From: Coffea arabica
Taxonomy: Eukaryota > Streptophyta > Magnoliopsida > Gentianales > Rubiaceae
DNA length: 64,000 nucleotides
Reading direction: 5' to 3'
Assembly (NCBI RefSeq): GCF_036785885.1
Contig: NC_092320.1
Span: 24,057,557 to 24,121,556, forward strand
Positions 46,321-57,419 of the stretch are shown here, piece after piece (the stretch's first letter is position 1; every line of letters starts with the position of its first letter). The notes below the pieces were generated by a model. The model was not told the origin of the DNA, did not search any database, and was given only the letters and a program-made list of their open reading frames with translations. The position numbers and the translations under genes were made by a program.

Positions 46321-46833
46321 GGTATATATTCCTTTGCCTTTTTTCATGTGATTGCCGATACTTTTTTGGCTGCCCTGTCCACTTAAATCCTCTACAAAAA
46401 AAATATATTTTTCGATTCTATTTGGCTGGAACTTTCATACTTTTCTCGCTCTATTGACTGTACACAGTCAAATGCCCCTGAACTTTTTTATTCAGATCGT
46501 TTCTTTATATAGTTGTAGAAATCTCTTCTGTTCAAGATAGAGAGTCTAACAAGTCTGCTAAAAAAAAGTGGTCTTCAAGGGAAAAAAAGGCCCCATCGTA
46601 GTTCTTCAGTTCTCCTATCTAAAGATCAGCCATCTGGTCAAAATCATGATTCTCATGAACGTGTCAGGAAGCAAACTCCGAGTTGGCTTTTTATTTCTTT
46701 TTCACTTTCTATAGCTTTCCAGATTATGTTATTAATTAGATTAATAGAGGTGCGACTTAGTGCACTTCTCAGCTATAGTTTGGAATTAAATGTAGCGAGG
46801 CCTCGCAGAGGTCGTCAACAAGGTCTTTTTCAG

Positions 46834-47711
46834 CTTGATGAGATCCCTCATGAAGCCATTACCCTTCCAGATGCTCCTAATTGTGAACATTGTGGAGCTA
46901 AGAGGTTTTATTTGGAACCTCCTAGCTTTTGTTGCTCTGGCGGAGAGATCTCTATAGTGATTCTGCCGATGCCTTATGATCTTAAGCGTTTGTTTATTGG
47001 AAATAATGAAGAAAGCGCTCACTTTAGAAATAATGTTCAAACCTATAATAATAACTTAGGATTTATGTTCCTTGCTACGAGATATGACCCAGAATTGACC
47101 AAAAATACGAAAGGTGTTTATACCTTCCGTGTTCAAGGCCAAGTCTATCACTTCCCCAATGGTTTGACGTAGCTAGGTGATAAACCATCTGGAATTCAGT
47201 TCTACTTCTTTGACACTGATGAGGAATTAGCAAAAAGAACTGGAAATTGTGAAAAGTTGCGCGAAAGCACTTTAAAATTGCTTATGCACATCCTTTTGAA
47301 CAATCCTTACACAAAATTCTTTAAAAGCCTCAGGGATATACCAAACCTTGATAGCTGTAAAATCGTACTTAATTATTACCCTGGTTTAGACCAGCGTGTC
47401 TATAACCTGCCATCTACCTCGCAAGTTGCTGCCATATGGACTGAAGATGAAAATGAATCAGTAGACAGGAGTGTTCATATTCAGGTTTATACTCACTCAC
47501 ATACCAGCCATAGGATTAATCATTACTATGGCTGTTATGACCCTTTACAGTATCATATTCTTTTTCCTCGAGGTGAATATGGATGGCACCATGGTATTAA
47601 AAGACTATATAAGAGGAAAAGAAATGAGGACTCCTGTGAGGATGATTCTAACATTGATCCATCTTCTATTAATGACCTTTCACACTTAATGGACTTAGAA
47701 TGCAAAGGCAA
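46834..47711 (+). pseudogene. Helitron RepHel, Helitron_like_N domain
   Basis: It contains PDAPNCEHCGAKRFYLEPPS and FCCSGGEISI, the Cys-rich signature ahead of Helitron Rep. These are followed by NNLGFMFLATRYD, GVYTFRVQGQVYHF, a TAG stop at 47170-47172, then in the same frame GIQFYFFDTDEEL, the AAIWTEDE phrase (usual VAAIW) and YGCYDPLQYHILFPRGEYGW. This is the Helitron_like_N region. A GT-AG intron (47712-47797) precedes the next block. Confidence 0.85.
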
Positions 47712-47797
47712 GTAAATCACTACTGCTTCTACACTATTAAATATTAAACTTATAACATCTTCTTCATCGATCGAATAATATTTGTGTCTTATATAGC

Positions 47798-49590
47798 TGT
47801 TGATCGAGGGAAGAGTGAGGGAGACACGGTATCGGCTAGAGAGTATTATTGTTACAGATTTCAAATAAGAGATGATGATGAATCAATGCTATTGCACTGC
47901 CTTAGGCTTCTGCAGCAATTTTCTGTTGATTCTTATGTGAAGATAGAAACTTCAAGATGACTTCCATAGGCATCAACAAAATGTAATAAAATCAAAGATC
48001 CTTCAAGGAGTGTTGGACGGTGTTTCTATAGGCCAGTCTGAAGGTCTAAAGTTGGTCGTAAGATAGTGCTCCCATCCTCTTTTATAGGTGGTCCGAGAGA
48101 CATGAGACGGCGATATCTTGATGCAATGGCGCTCGTTCAGAAATATGGTAAAGCTGATATTTTTCTTACCATGACCTACAATCCAGCATGGCAAGAAATT
48201 CAGGACAATCTAAAGTATCATGAGAAGCCATAGGATAGACCAGATCTTCTAGCCAGAGTTTTTAGAGCTAAATTTGAGCTGCTTAAATCTGAAATTTTGA
48301 ATAAGCAAATTTTTGGTGAGGTCGCAGCATGTGTCTATGTTATTGAGTTTCAAAAGCGTGAATTTTCCCATGCTCATTTACTCCTGATCTTAAAACCTCA
48401 GTCCAAGCTACTTAATCCAGAATCATATGATAAGGTAGTGTGTGCGAAATTACCTGATCGTGCTTGCTACCCTCACTTATACAATCTTGTTGTCAAGCAT
48501 ATGATCCATGGCCCTTGCGGAGATATGGATAAAACTTGTCCTTGTATGAAAGACAGTGCCTGCAAAAGTCATTATCCCAAAGATTTTTGTCTGCATACAA
48601 CTCATGTTAAGAATGGTTACCCACATTATAGAAGAAGGGATGATGGCAGAAAAATAAAGGCCTGAAGGTTTACTCTCGACGACAGGTGGGCTGTGCCTTA
48701 CAACCCGTACCTCCTTGCTTTGTTTGATTGCCACATAAACGTCGAGATCGATTCTACTATAAAGCTGGTGAAATACTTGTACAAATATATGTTTAAAGGC
48801 CATGATCTAGTCTCCTTTAAGGTTGTAACCGATGGCAGTTCTCCTGATATTGATGAAATTAATGAGTTTCAGAAGGGTAGATATATTTCGCCTCCCGAAA
48901 CTTTTTGGCGCATCTGTGAATTCTGTCTAAATGAGATGACTCCGTTTGTTTATACACTCCAGGTTCACCTTCCAAATCAGCAGTCTGTTTCCTTTGATAA
49001 AAACTTAGATCTCTTGCTATTATTAGCCAAAGCTAATTTTTCAAAACCCATGTTAACTGAGTTTTTCAAAATGAATGCAACGAATGCAGTAGCAGAAAAT
49101 CGTAAATGTTTCTATAGAGATTTCCCTCAGCATTTCGTTTGTACTACTAAGTATAAACACTAGACAGAAGGAAAATGTCGAAAAGTGATAGGTAGACTTG
49201 TTAGTGTTAGTCCAACAGAGGGAGAGCGATATTATCTACACCTTCTCATAACTTATGTTCCTGGACCGACATCATTTGATGATCTCTTAACTGTCAACAA
49301 TAAAAATGAATTCATTCAGAGATGCTGCTTTTGCACTTGGTCTGTTACAATCTTATTCATATATAGAAGAGACACTTGAAGAAGCTATTGCATTTCATAT
49401 GCCATCTTCACTCAGGCTTTTATTTGCCACTCTTCTGGTATATTGTTCTCCAACTAATCCCAAAATGTTATGGGAAAAGTTTGAACCAAATTTCTCTAGG
49501 GATTATGAAAAACATCAGCAATATTATCTATGCTCTCCTGACGAAATTAGGAGACTTGTTCTGACTGATATTAACAAATTTTGAGCAGAT
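47798..49590 (+). pseudogene. Helitron Rep (HUH/Y2) nuclease domain
   Basis: It starts with SAREYYCYRFQIRDDDE. Recognisable blocks are GGPRDMRRRYLDAMALVQKY and GKADIFLTMTYNPAW; the HUH histidines in EFQKREFSHAHLLLIL (48346-48393, HAH); the CPCMKDSACKSHYPK cysteine cluster; and the two catalytic tyrosines in LVKYLYKYMFKGHD (48765-48806). The conserved C-terminal part, including AFALGLL and LFATLLVYC, follows. At least six stops or frameshifts interrupt it. The nuclease residues themselves survive. In active Helitrons this domain cuts and joins single-stranded DNA. Confidence 0.9.
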
Positions 49591-49615
49591 AGGTAAAAAT
49601 ATTACTGACTACCAA

Positions 49616-51202
49616 TTGGTGCCACGTGATCTCATGAATGCATATAGCACGTGCCTGACGAAGAAGGTTGAGTATGAGAGAAACATCAGCATACCGCCAG
49701 AGGATATATTGCTATCTTCCAAAGTAAATTCTCAGCAGAAATATGCTTATGATTTAATCTTACAAACATGTTTCTCTTCACTTAGCCATTCTTTCTTTAT
49801 TGATGGCCCTAGGGGTACTGGTCAAAAATTTTTATACCGGTCGCTCCTCGCTACTTTGAGATCACAAGGTCATATCGCCATTGCAGTAGCAACACCTAGA
49901 ATTGCAGCATCTATCCTACCTGGAGGAAGAACTGCACATTCAAGATTTAAAATACCCCTTGATTTTTCAAAGAGCAAAACTTGCCAACTTAACAAGCAAG
50001 GTAGCGTTGCAAAGTTGGTCTCTCAATCCAAATCGATCCTGTGGGATAAGGCTTCAATGGCCAGACAAGAAACTGTTGAAGCATTTGATGATTTACTTAG
50101 AGATATTATGGAATCTAACCTGCCTTTTGGAGGCAAAGTTGTCGTCTTTGGTGGGAATTTTCAACTAACACTGCCTGTAATTGAGCAGTCAACAAAAGAA
50201 GTCCTTTTGCAGTCATGCCTTCTTAATTCTCCACTATGGCCTCGGCTTCATAAACTAAAACTGACGGAAAACAAGCGAGCTATATTAGATCCTCAGTTTT
50301 CAGAATTCTTGTTAAGTGTAGGCGAGAGAAAGGAACCTGTTGACCTGAATGAGGAGATAACTCTGTCCAGAGATTTAGTTATTCCTTATTATGATAAAGA
50401 GGAGTCTCTAAACAGGTTAGATAATTCACTATTACACTGCCATATCTGTCTACCTTTTTACCTATATAATTTCTAACTTAGTTCTTCTATTAACAAGTTA
50501 ATAAGTTGTGTTTTTTTCAGATTTAACTCTCTATTCTCGGGATCTTTATAGTAAGATCAATAGGTGTATTCTTGCTCCTAAAAACAGTTCAGTTGATGAG
50601 CTAAATGATATACTGATTAGGAGATTTCTTGGAAAGCTTTATAGTTACACTAGCACAGACAAAACTGTTGATTAGCGGCACCAAGATGATTATGAGGATT
50701 TTCTTAATTCTCAAAATCCAAAAGGGCTTCCTCCTCACAAGTTAATGCTGAAAGAAAACTATCCAATTATATTGATGAGGAATCTTAACCCTCTAAAAGG
50801 CCTCTGTAATGGTACTAGACTCATATGTAGAGAACTTGGTCATCACACTATTTCTGTTGAAATTGTTTTCGGCCAGCATCAAGGAAAAAGAATCATTATT
50901 CCAAAGATGCCTCTACAGACTCCTGATAATGAAAAGAATGGTGTTGCATTCATAAGAACGTAGTTTCGAGTCCGCCTTTGCTTTGCATTGACCATCAACA
51001 AGTCTCAAAGACAAACTCTCGACTATGTTAGCATTTATTTACGTGAACCTATCTTTTCTCATGGATAACTCCATGTAGCTCTGTCCAGAGCCAGAACTTC
51101 ATCTGCACTCAAGATTCTCATTGTTCCAAGGACCTTTCATGGTACAAAAATAGTTTGCAAAACTAGAAATGTTGTATTCAATGAAGAATTTGAGTTCAGT
51201 TA
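49616..51202 (+). pseudogene. Helitron PIF1-type helicase domain with altered ATP-binding motifs
   Basis: The exon 49616-50417 reads from QQKYAYDLIL to the motif FIDGPRGTGQKFLYRSL. The Walker A Lys-Thr (GTGKT) is Gln70-Lys71. Walker B, ILWDKASMA, has Lys145 for the catalytic Glu (WDEAPMA), and motif III GGNFQ has Asn181 for Asp. A GT-AG intron (50418-50520) rejoins the frame correctly at DLTLYSRDLYSKINRC. The second exon carries [39 protein letters not shown] and HVALSRA, helicase motifs V/VI, broken by three stops. It should unwind DNA during rolling-circle transposition, but the ATPase site is abolished here. Confidence 0.9.
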
Positions 51203-51327
51203 ACTGTATATCTCTCTTACATTCAGGTATATCTAGATAACCCCATCCCTTACTGTACTTATTAATGTAACTTCATCCATAGACCACATTCCAGATTATA
51301 AATCTTTTGCCTTCTTTTTTTTGTAGG

Positions 51328-53631
51328 ATGGCTAACATGTTATCAATCAAAAATATCGCTCCTGATATGAAAAATTGGTGTTGTCTTGTAACTGTTCAAG
51401 AAAAGCAACAAGTTACTAATTCAATGGGAACACCGACCAAGAAACAAAAATTGATCTTCTATGACTCGGAGGTTGTGTTTTAGAATGCTTTTTCCAAGCA
51501 TACCAATTCTTCAATTTTACACTCAATTTAACAAACTGTTTCAATTGATCTTCTTAATAGGGTTCCAAAGTAGAAGGCCTCATTTTCAATGCTGACATTC
51601 CTAAGATGAGTCCTATTCTTCAAGTTTATAGAAAGTACAGGATCTCAAATACTGAGGTCAGAAGTATTCCATCAAAATTTCAGACATCTGAATTGACTAT
51701 GCAATGGGTGATCACTGCTAGGACTGTTATTGAAGAAGTTAGTAGGGAAGAGACATTATGCCTGTTAAATTTGGCTTCACAAAGTTTGCAGATTTAGCTC
51801 AATACATGGATGATAGAAGCAAGTCTGTGGATAAGTTTTAACTATCTTCGACTTACAAGTCTGGACTCATCAAACTGATTATTGCTTTTTTGTGCTACCT
51901 TTGCTGTCTTTATAGACATTCTGGGAGCTGTAATTAGTTCATTGGAGAAGAAAACGATAACTAGGAACTCCAAACAGTCAAATGTTTAGAAATTTGTCCT
52001 CCTTAATGACGAATAGGCGTCATCTTTTTATAATCCTGCCACTGCTTTCTTGTTATTTTTGGTCATGATCTTTGTTTCTTCGAATGCTACCTTATATGTC
52101 AATATCAATATTAGGTCTCCAACAGTGATGCTATCTTTGTGGGATGACTTTTTGAACAATGAAGAACAAATTTTATTGAATAACATTCAAACCTATCTTG
52201 TTGTTATCGGATGAAGATTAAAAGTTAACAACTATAACAGTTCGTTAAATACTGCCCTTCTGTTTAATAACCTTATTTATTTATTTATAAAACTTGCCAA
52301 TGGTGCCTGAAATCTTTCATTGTTGTTTATTCTGTAGGAGTTTTACTCTCTACCTGGTTTGGTTCTGCACTTCTTGTTGACCCACCCATACAGGAAGCAA
52401 GAGAGCTGAAGAATTGGTTCAATGCCTTTTCCTTCACTTCTTTCATAAACACACAATATAAGCTGTTCTCATTTCTTTTTCCTTATTTTCTCATTTCATC
52501 ATTCTTTGTGTAGGGCAATGAGAAATACTAAATTGATTGCGAGCCTCATTGAAACAAAGACTTACATTAAATACAATCTTGAACTCTTTCTGAAAGCAGA
52601 CCAGAAAACTACTTTAATTTGTAATGTTTCTCTGTCACAGAAGGTGCTAAGACTTTTTTACTATTTATCCACATTTCTTAAAATTGCTCATGCATATTTA
52701 GCTTCTGATCTTATATCTGGTTACCTTTTAGACTACACTGGTCAAAGCAAAAATCTCTTTTGAACATATTTTCTAGAAATATTGGTATATGAGCTGTGAA
52801 AAATGTAACCGTGCTACTGCAGCAGACTACGGGATTGAGTTTACCTGCAATTCATGCAAAGAGAAGAGCCCTGCTGTGCCCAGGTGCTATATTATTAAAT
52901 CATCAGCATTAAATTTACTTGTAAATTGCACATGATTTCACCATACTTCAGTCTATTAACTAATACACCATATGTTTACTTTTCAGATGCCGGTTCGACA
53001 TTGATTTAAGTGATGATAGTAGAGTTATACCAGCCTCCGTCTTTGGAGACCTGCAGAGAAACTTCTCACATTCACCGCCCTTGAAGCAATGGATTATTTT
53101 AACCAGGTTATTTTAGCTTCCTGTAATTGTTAATGAAAGCAGCATTCTACTCTCAATTCTCATTCCTTTTTGTGCTTCCTGTGGAATCACGAAGTTCTGC
53201 TTGAGTTTGTTCACAACAGCTTGAAAACAAAGACATTTCTGATTCATATTAAACCAGTCCACACTCAGTTAGTAGATGCCAAGCAGCGTTATACGGTTTT
53301 ACATTATTCTGAACTTGAACAAGAGATTGATTCTGCTCAATTAACAGAACAACCAAATACTTTACCTATCGAACTGAGACTGCTCAGCTGAACACAGAAC
53401 TGAGACTGCTCAGCTGCTGACGCCAAGTTGGTCGACATACTTAAAATTTTAACAAATAATTTCATATCTTGCCAGTGTATTCAACTAACCTTTGTCCTCG
53501 TAGGAGAAAGTAGCTCTAGTTCAAAAGCTCGCCTCCGTCTCACTGATAAGTTTGATGAAGCAAAAACTGCTGACAGTGATGACTTTCAAACTACTACTGA
53601 GAATTCCAACAAAAGGACAAAATTGGGATGA
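51328..53631 (+). pseudogene. RPA-like (replication protein A large-subunit type) gene of the Helitron
   Basis: It is multi-exon. An N-terminal OB-fold starts MANMLSIKNIAPDMKNW and continues after an intron with SKVEGLIFNADIPKMSP. A frameshift near 51752 breaks it before VKFGFTKFADLAQYM. A second OB-fold follows in DILGAVISSLEKKTITRN, VMLSLWDDFLNNEE, LSTWFGSALLVDPPIQEA and LIASLIETKTYIKYNLELFL. A zinc-ribbon C-terminal domain spans 52775-52883 (MSCEKC...FTCNSC), spliced to CRFDIDLSDDSRVI at 52987. The tail ends NSNKRTKLG. Such genes accompany plant Helitrons and may bind their single-stranded intermediates. Stops and frameshifts make it non-functional. Confidence 0.8.
53377..53421. repeat. 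Short tandem duplication
   Basis: GAACTGAGACTGCTCAGCTG occurs twice about 27 bp apart within the RPA-like gene and introduces an in-frame stop. Confidence 0.8.
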
Positions 53632-54419
53632 ATCACCTTTATCCCCTTTTGGACCGCTGGAATTTGGATATTTTTTGCCTTTTTCATCTACACTTCTATA
53701 TGCAAAGAGCAGATTGTTTGTTACTTTTGAATGTGCTACTGCTATATTTGTAAGCCCTTGGCTTCTGTGTGTGGTCATCTGTTAAACAGCTTTTACATGA
53801 TCATTTAACATTGATGATGATTTTTGTATCAGTGTTCCTGCCAGCCCTCCAAAGATGAACTGCAATCTTCCATCTTGGATATCACAGAGATTTTTGCAGA
53901 AATCTTTGGATTCCTGGCAAGAAACTTACTTCGTGCATCGTGTAAGCTTTAAAATTTATATAATTTGGAGTGCTTTCTGTTTCTTTTCATCTTTTTTTAT
54001 GTAAATATTGCCATCAATTCTTTAAACCTCCAGCTATGTATGTACACTTCTTTATTTATTGCACCTACCACCTTCTTTGGTACATAAAGATTATAAATTC
54101 AGCTCATGTTGCTTCTCTATAGACTGATTCCTTGATTGCATAAATGACAGACATGACAAATGCATGGTTATTTATAAATTCACCTTCAGCCATTTTAAAC
54201 ATTGCAAGTACACAGTAGATGTTGACTTTATATTGTGGTCAAATGACACCTCATACCTAATAATTAACATTGAATGGTCTTTTCTATTAACCATTCTTTA
54301 CCATCCTCTACTGCAACCAATAAATTTCTTCACTTATGGTACAAAACAAGTCTACACTCAACATTAGAAGCAATAGAAAAAATAAACCTTTTCTGCATTC
54401 ATCCATTCTTTGCACTCGC

Positions 54420-54491
54420 ACACAACTACACACATGCATATACATACATATATGTATATGTATGTATGTGTGTAAGCGTGCATGTGTCTAC

Positions 54492-54536
<45 letters not shown>
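54420..54536. repeat. Compound microsatellite (CATA/GTAT, TA, CA)
   Basis: CATA/TATG units, then GTGT, then a (TA)n run, then (CA)n. It lies between the RPA-like gene and the B3 gene. Open frames here are artefacts of the repeat. Confidence 0.9.
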
Positions 54537-54736
54537 TTCCTGTTTACAAGATCATCAGCTAAAACTAACTACCATACAATTGCACAAAATGCGTGTCTGC
54601 TTAAAGGATTACAACAGCAAAGCTGTTTATCCGTGCTTCTAAATCTTAATAAGATGAAGTTGCCTTGCACTCACATACTTCCTTGAATTGATGCCTTCTT
54701 TTTCTGCGCTTCTTGAACCTTTCTTCTATTAGTTCA

Positions 54737-55801
54737 ATGTCAGAAACAAGCTCTACAACAGCACCAAATCTTCATCTCACATATGACAATTTAACAGCTT
54801 GTTGTTTTCTTCTCAAGTGCATCCATAGAGGACAGGTTCGGCCTTTCTTTATGCACATCTAAATGATCTAATTCAAATGTTTACGACAAAGAATTTATCA
54901 ACATTATCTATATTCTTCATGTTCTCCAGATATTACCTTCTTAATTTGAATTATTACTTGCTCAGCACCAATCCAGCAAAATTTTTCTCAGAATTGGACT
55001 GCAACAATGGCCTATAATGGTCATTGACCATTCATTTGGAGAAGGCTGGGATGATTTTTGCGAACACAATACCGTTAAAAGACATGATACGCTATTACTT
55101 CGCCATGCTGGAAGTCTAATATTTGACGTTATTCATTTTTCTGAACTACAAACACAGGTTTACATGTGTTGGATAGCTCTCTTGCCAAATCTTTTGTAGA
55201 CAAGCTATTTTACTTTGCAAGGTTCCAGCACTATTCTACCTATCATATATTCTGATATATACAATATATTACTTCTAATTCAATACATACTTCGTAATTA
55301 TTGCTAATAACTATTCAGGCACTAGGCAACAGCATGTAGCTTCCTCAATGCAACCAGATCTCTACCAGAATTTATCCAATTCTGTGTGCTTTTACCAAAA
55401 TTTTCATTCAGCAACTCCAAACAACTTGGTGAACTAATTCGTCCTTACCTTTGTTTTTTTAATCTATTTGCAAGAAACCTCCTTCTCATTCTACATACAT
55501 TCTAATTTTAATCTATTACTATCAGCAAATTCCACGCTTTGTTGATCACTTCATAAATGGCAAAAGAACTCCCACATTGCTTATCAAAACTAGATATAGA
55601 AGGACTCAGATTGGTGTCAAGCATAAATGCCTTCAGCGAAATTGGAGAACTTTCATTCTTGAGCACCAACTGCAGCATAATGAAATCCTTGTGTTTATTC
55701 CAGAATCAGAAACTGTCTTCACAGTTTTAATCTTTGATGATACCGGTGTTGAAAATTTTTTTCCATGGTATCACACATTTAATATTTATTCAGATGTCTA
55801 G
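54737..55801 (+). CDS. B3 DNA-binding domain gene (REM-like), three exons, frame open
   Basis: Predicted exons are 54737-54835, 54966-55157 and 55526-55801. Both introns are GT-AG and all junctions are phase 0, giving 188 codons with no stop. Exon 2 carries a B3 core: WPIMVIDHSFGEGWDDF, VKRHDTLLLRHAGSLIFDVI. Exon 3 carries a second, B3-like block: CLQRNWRTFILEHQLQHNEI, FTVLIFDDTGVE. B3 domains are plant-specific transcription factor DNA-binding folds; REM-type proteins carry several in tandem. The first exon (MSETSSTTAPNLHL...) is not recognised and may be wrong. The gene sits on the same strand just after the Helitron RPA-like gene, which is decayed, whereas this frame is open. It could be a captured host fragment, a host gene into which the Helitron inserted, or a Helitron passenger. 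Confidence 0.6.
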
Positions 55802-56456
55802 AAATCCAACTGCAATATGCGATGTAGTCTGCTTATCATTAGTTAAATAAAAGCAATCTGGCATTTTCCATCAACTGCAAGCTTTATTTCCATTGCTCAG
55901 TCAACAATAATATAATATATATATATATATTCTTGTGTCTCATTTTTTTAAAAAGAATTGTATCACATGTCTTGCTCCTATGAAAAAATAAATAAACAAC
56001 AGTAATGGTAATATAAAAAAAATCTTCAATTATGTTTACAATTATCCATTAGCAAATTAGTCACCTATTGCATACTCAATGTCAATGGTCATTATTCACT
56101 GATCAATCTTAACAAATAAAACATACAATTGATTAGCATTCAACGAACATTATGAAATTCTTTACTCATAATAAAGACGTTACGTTCTTTTTTCAAATTT
56201 ACAATTTCTAATAGTTAGTCTATAACACGACGACTTGTCTAAATTATACATGTTATTGTGTTCTTTACTCTTTACATTTATTCGACCAAAAATATTTGTA
56301 TCGATACTACTTATATCTGTTAACTTATGTATAGAAACATCTTTTTACCAGCTAATATTACAAATAACAAGCCATTTTATATAGTTCTCGCTAAATATAA
56401 AATCGTTTACCTATTAATTTTTTCTATTTTCGCACATTATTTTTTAAATACAAACT
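55802..56456. other. AT-rich non-coding 3' region
   Basis: No coding sequence. A short (TA)n lies at 55912-55930. The composition resembles the AT-rich subterminal region of plant Helitrons. Confidence 0.4.
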
Positions 56457-56496
56457 AACCGCATGCTTGCGTGTTGTGTAGCGCTCGTTATATTAG
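56457..56496 (+). other. Candidate Helitron 3' terminal hairpin
   Basis: AACCGCA-TGCT-TGCGTGTT can fold into a 7-bp stem with one bulge. It is followed within 10-20 bases by CTCG|T (56484) or TTAG|T (56493), each one change away from the Helitron CTRR|T end. There is no second copy here to compare. Confidence 0.4.
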
Positions 56497-56647
56497 TTAT
56501 CATTTCAATTAGCTAATATTGCCACTAAATTACAATTAAATTGGGCATTACTGGGCATAATTGCATTCATCCACCGCGCATCACGTGGTGATTCCCCTCC
56601 TAGTTTCACCAAAAAGCCGTTACCCATTACCCACCTAAACACCTCGG

Positions 56648-56676
56648 CTCTTCTTCTTCTTCTTCTTCTTCTTTTT
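56648..56676. repeat. (CTT)n microsatellite
   Basis: About nine CTT units in non-coding sequence. Confidence 0.9.
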
Positions 56677-57419
56677 AACCAGAATGAAAATGGGGTTAAA
56701 TCCACACCCTCACAACCTAAATCCACATCCTTTGTAATCGAGTTGATCAAAAAGTCCATAGTATTTATGGCTTGATAGAAACTTTTTCAATAAAAAAATT
56801 TTTTGCCTTTTTTTTGGGTGAAAGTAGATGGTGCCAATTTGGATTTAAAGTTTACATCACTATGAATGGTTTTGAAAATTTTGACTTTTTTTTATTCACT
56901 TTGATGGCATTTATTTTTTTCCTCTTAGCGGTGGAGAGAATGTTTGAGTCTCTTTTTAGGGATAATTTAAAATACCTCCCATAAGGTTTTTGATTATTTC
57001 ACCTAGTTCTCTTGAGCTTTCAAAAATTACTCATACCTCCCTTGGGTCTACCATTTTGTAACAAAAACCATCCAATGGTCAAAATTTTCAATGAATAACC
57101 CAAAACGCACGGCTTCATGAAATTATGAAGTTCATTTTACCTTCTTATAAAATTCTTTAAAAAAATGGAATAAAACCCACTTTGAACCCTCATCTTACTA
57201 TTTTAAACCTTTCATATTCTTACATCTCAAATTAATACCATTATTGCCATGATCACCACCACCATCAATTCCTAAATTCTAAAACCTCAATCTAAGTTAC
57301 AAAAGAAAAAAAAATCCGTACTATTATCAATATAACACCCTATCCCTCAATTGTTCGAGTACCAACACATGTCTCATTCCACTTACATATTCTTCTATTC
57401 ATCTTCAGATCTTCGAAGC

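Larger units (their letters stand above)
45190..56496 (+). mobile_element. Helitron (RepHel plus RPA-like gene), decayed; borders approximate
   Basis: Plus-strand order: Rep N-terminal segments, the Helitron_like_N domain, HUH/Y2 Rep, PIF1-type helicase, RPA-like single-strand-binding gene, B3-domain gene, then a candidate 3' hairpin at 56457-56475. The RepHel-RPA order is that of plant Helitrons, rolling-circle transposons. The coding part has many stops and apparent introns. The start given is that of the first coding block; the true 5' end (TC...) is further upstream and was not found. The 3' end is a candidate only. Confidence 0.7.

Noticed and set aside
54164..54686. Overlapping open frames with runs of Tyr-Ile and Thr-His
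   Set aside because: They are created by the TA/CA/CATA microsatellite.
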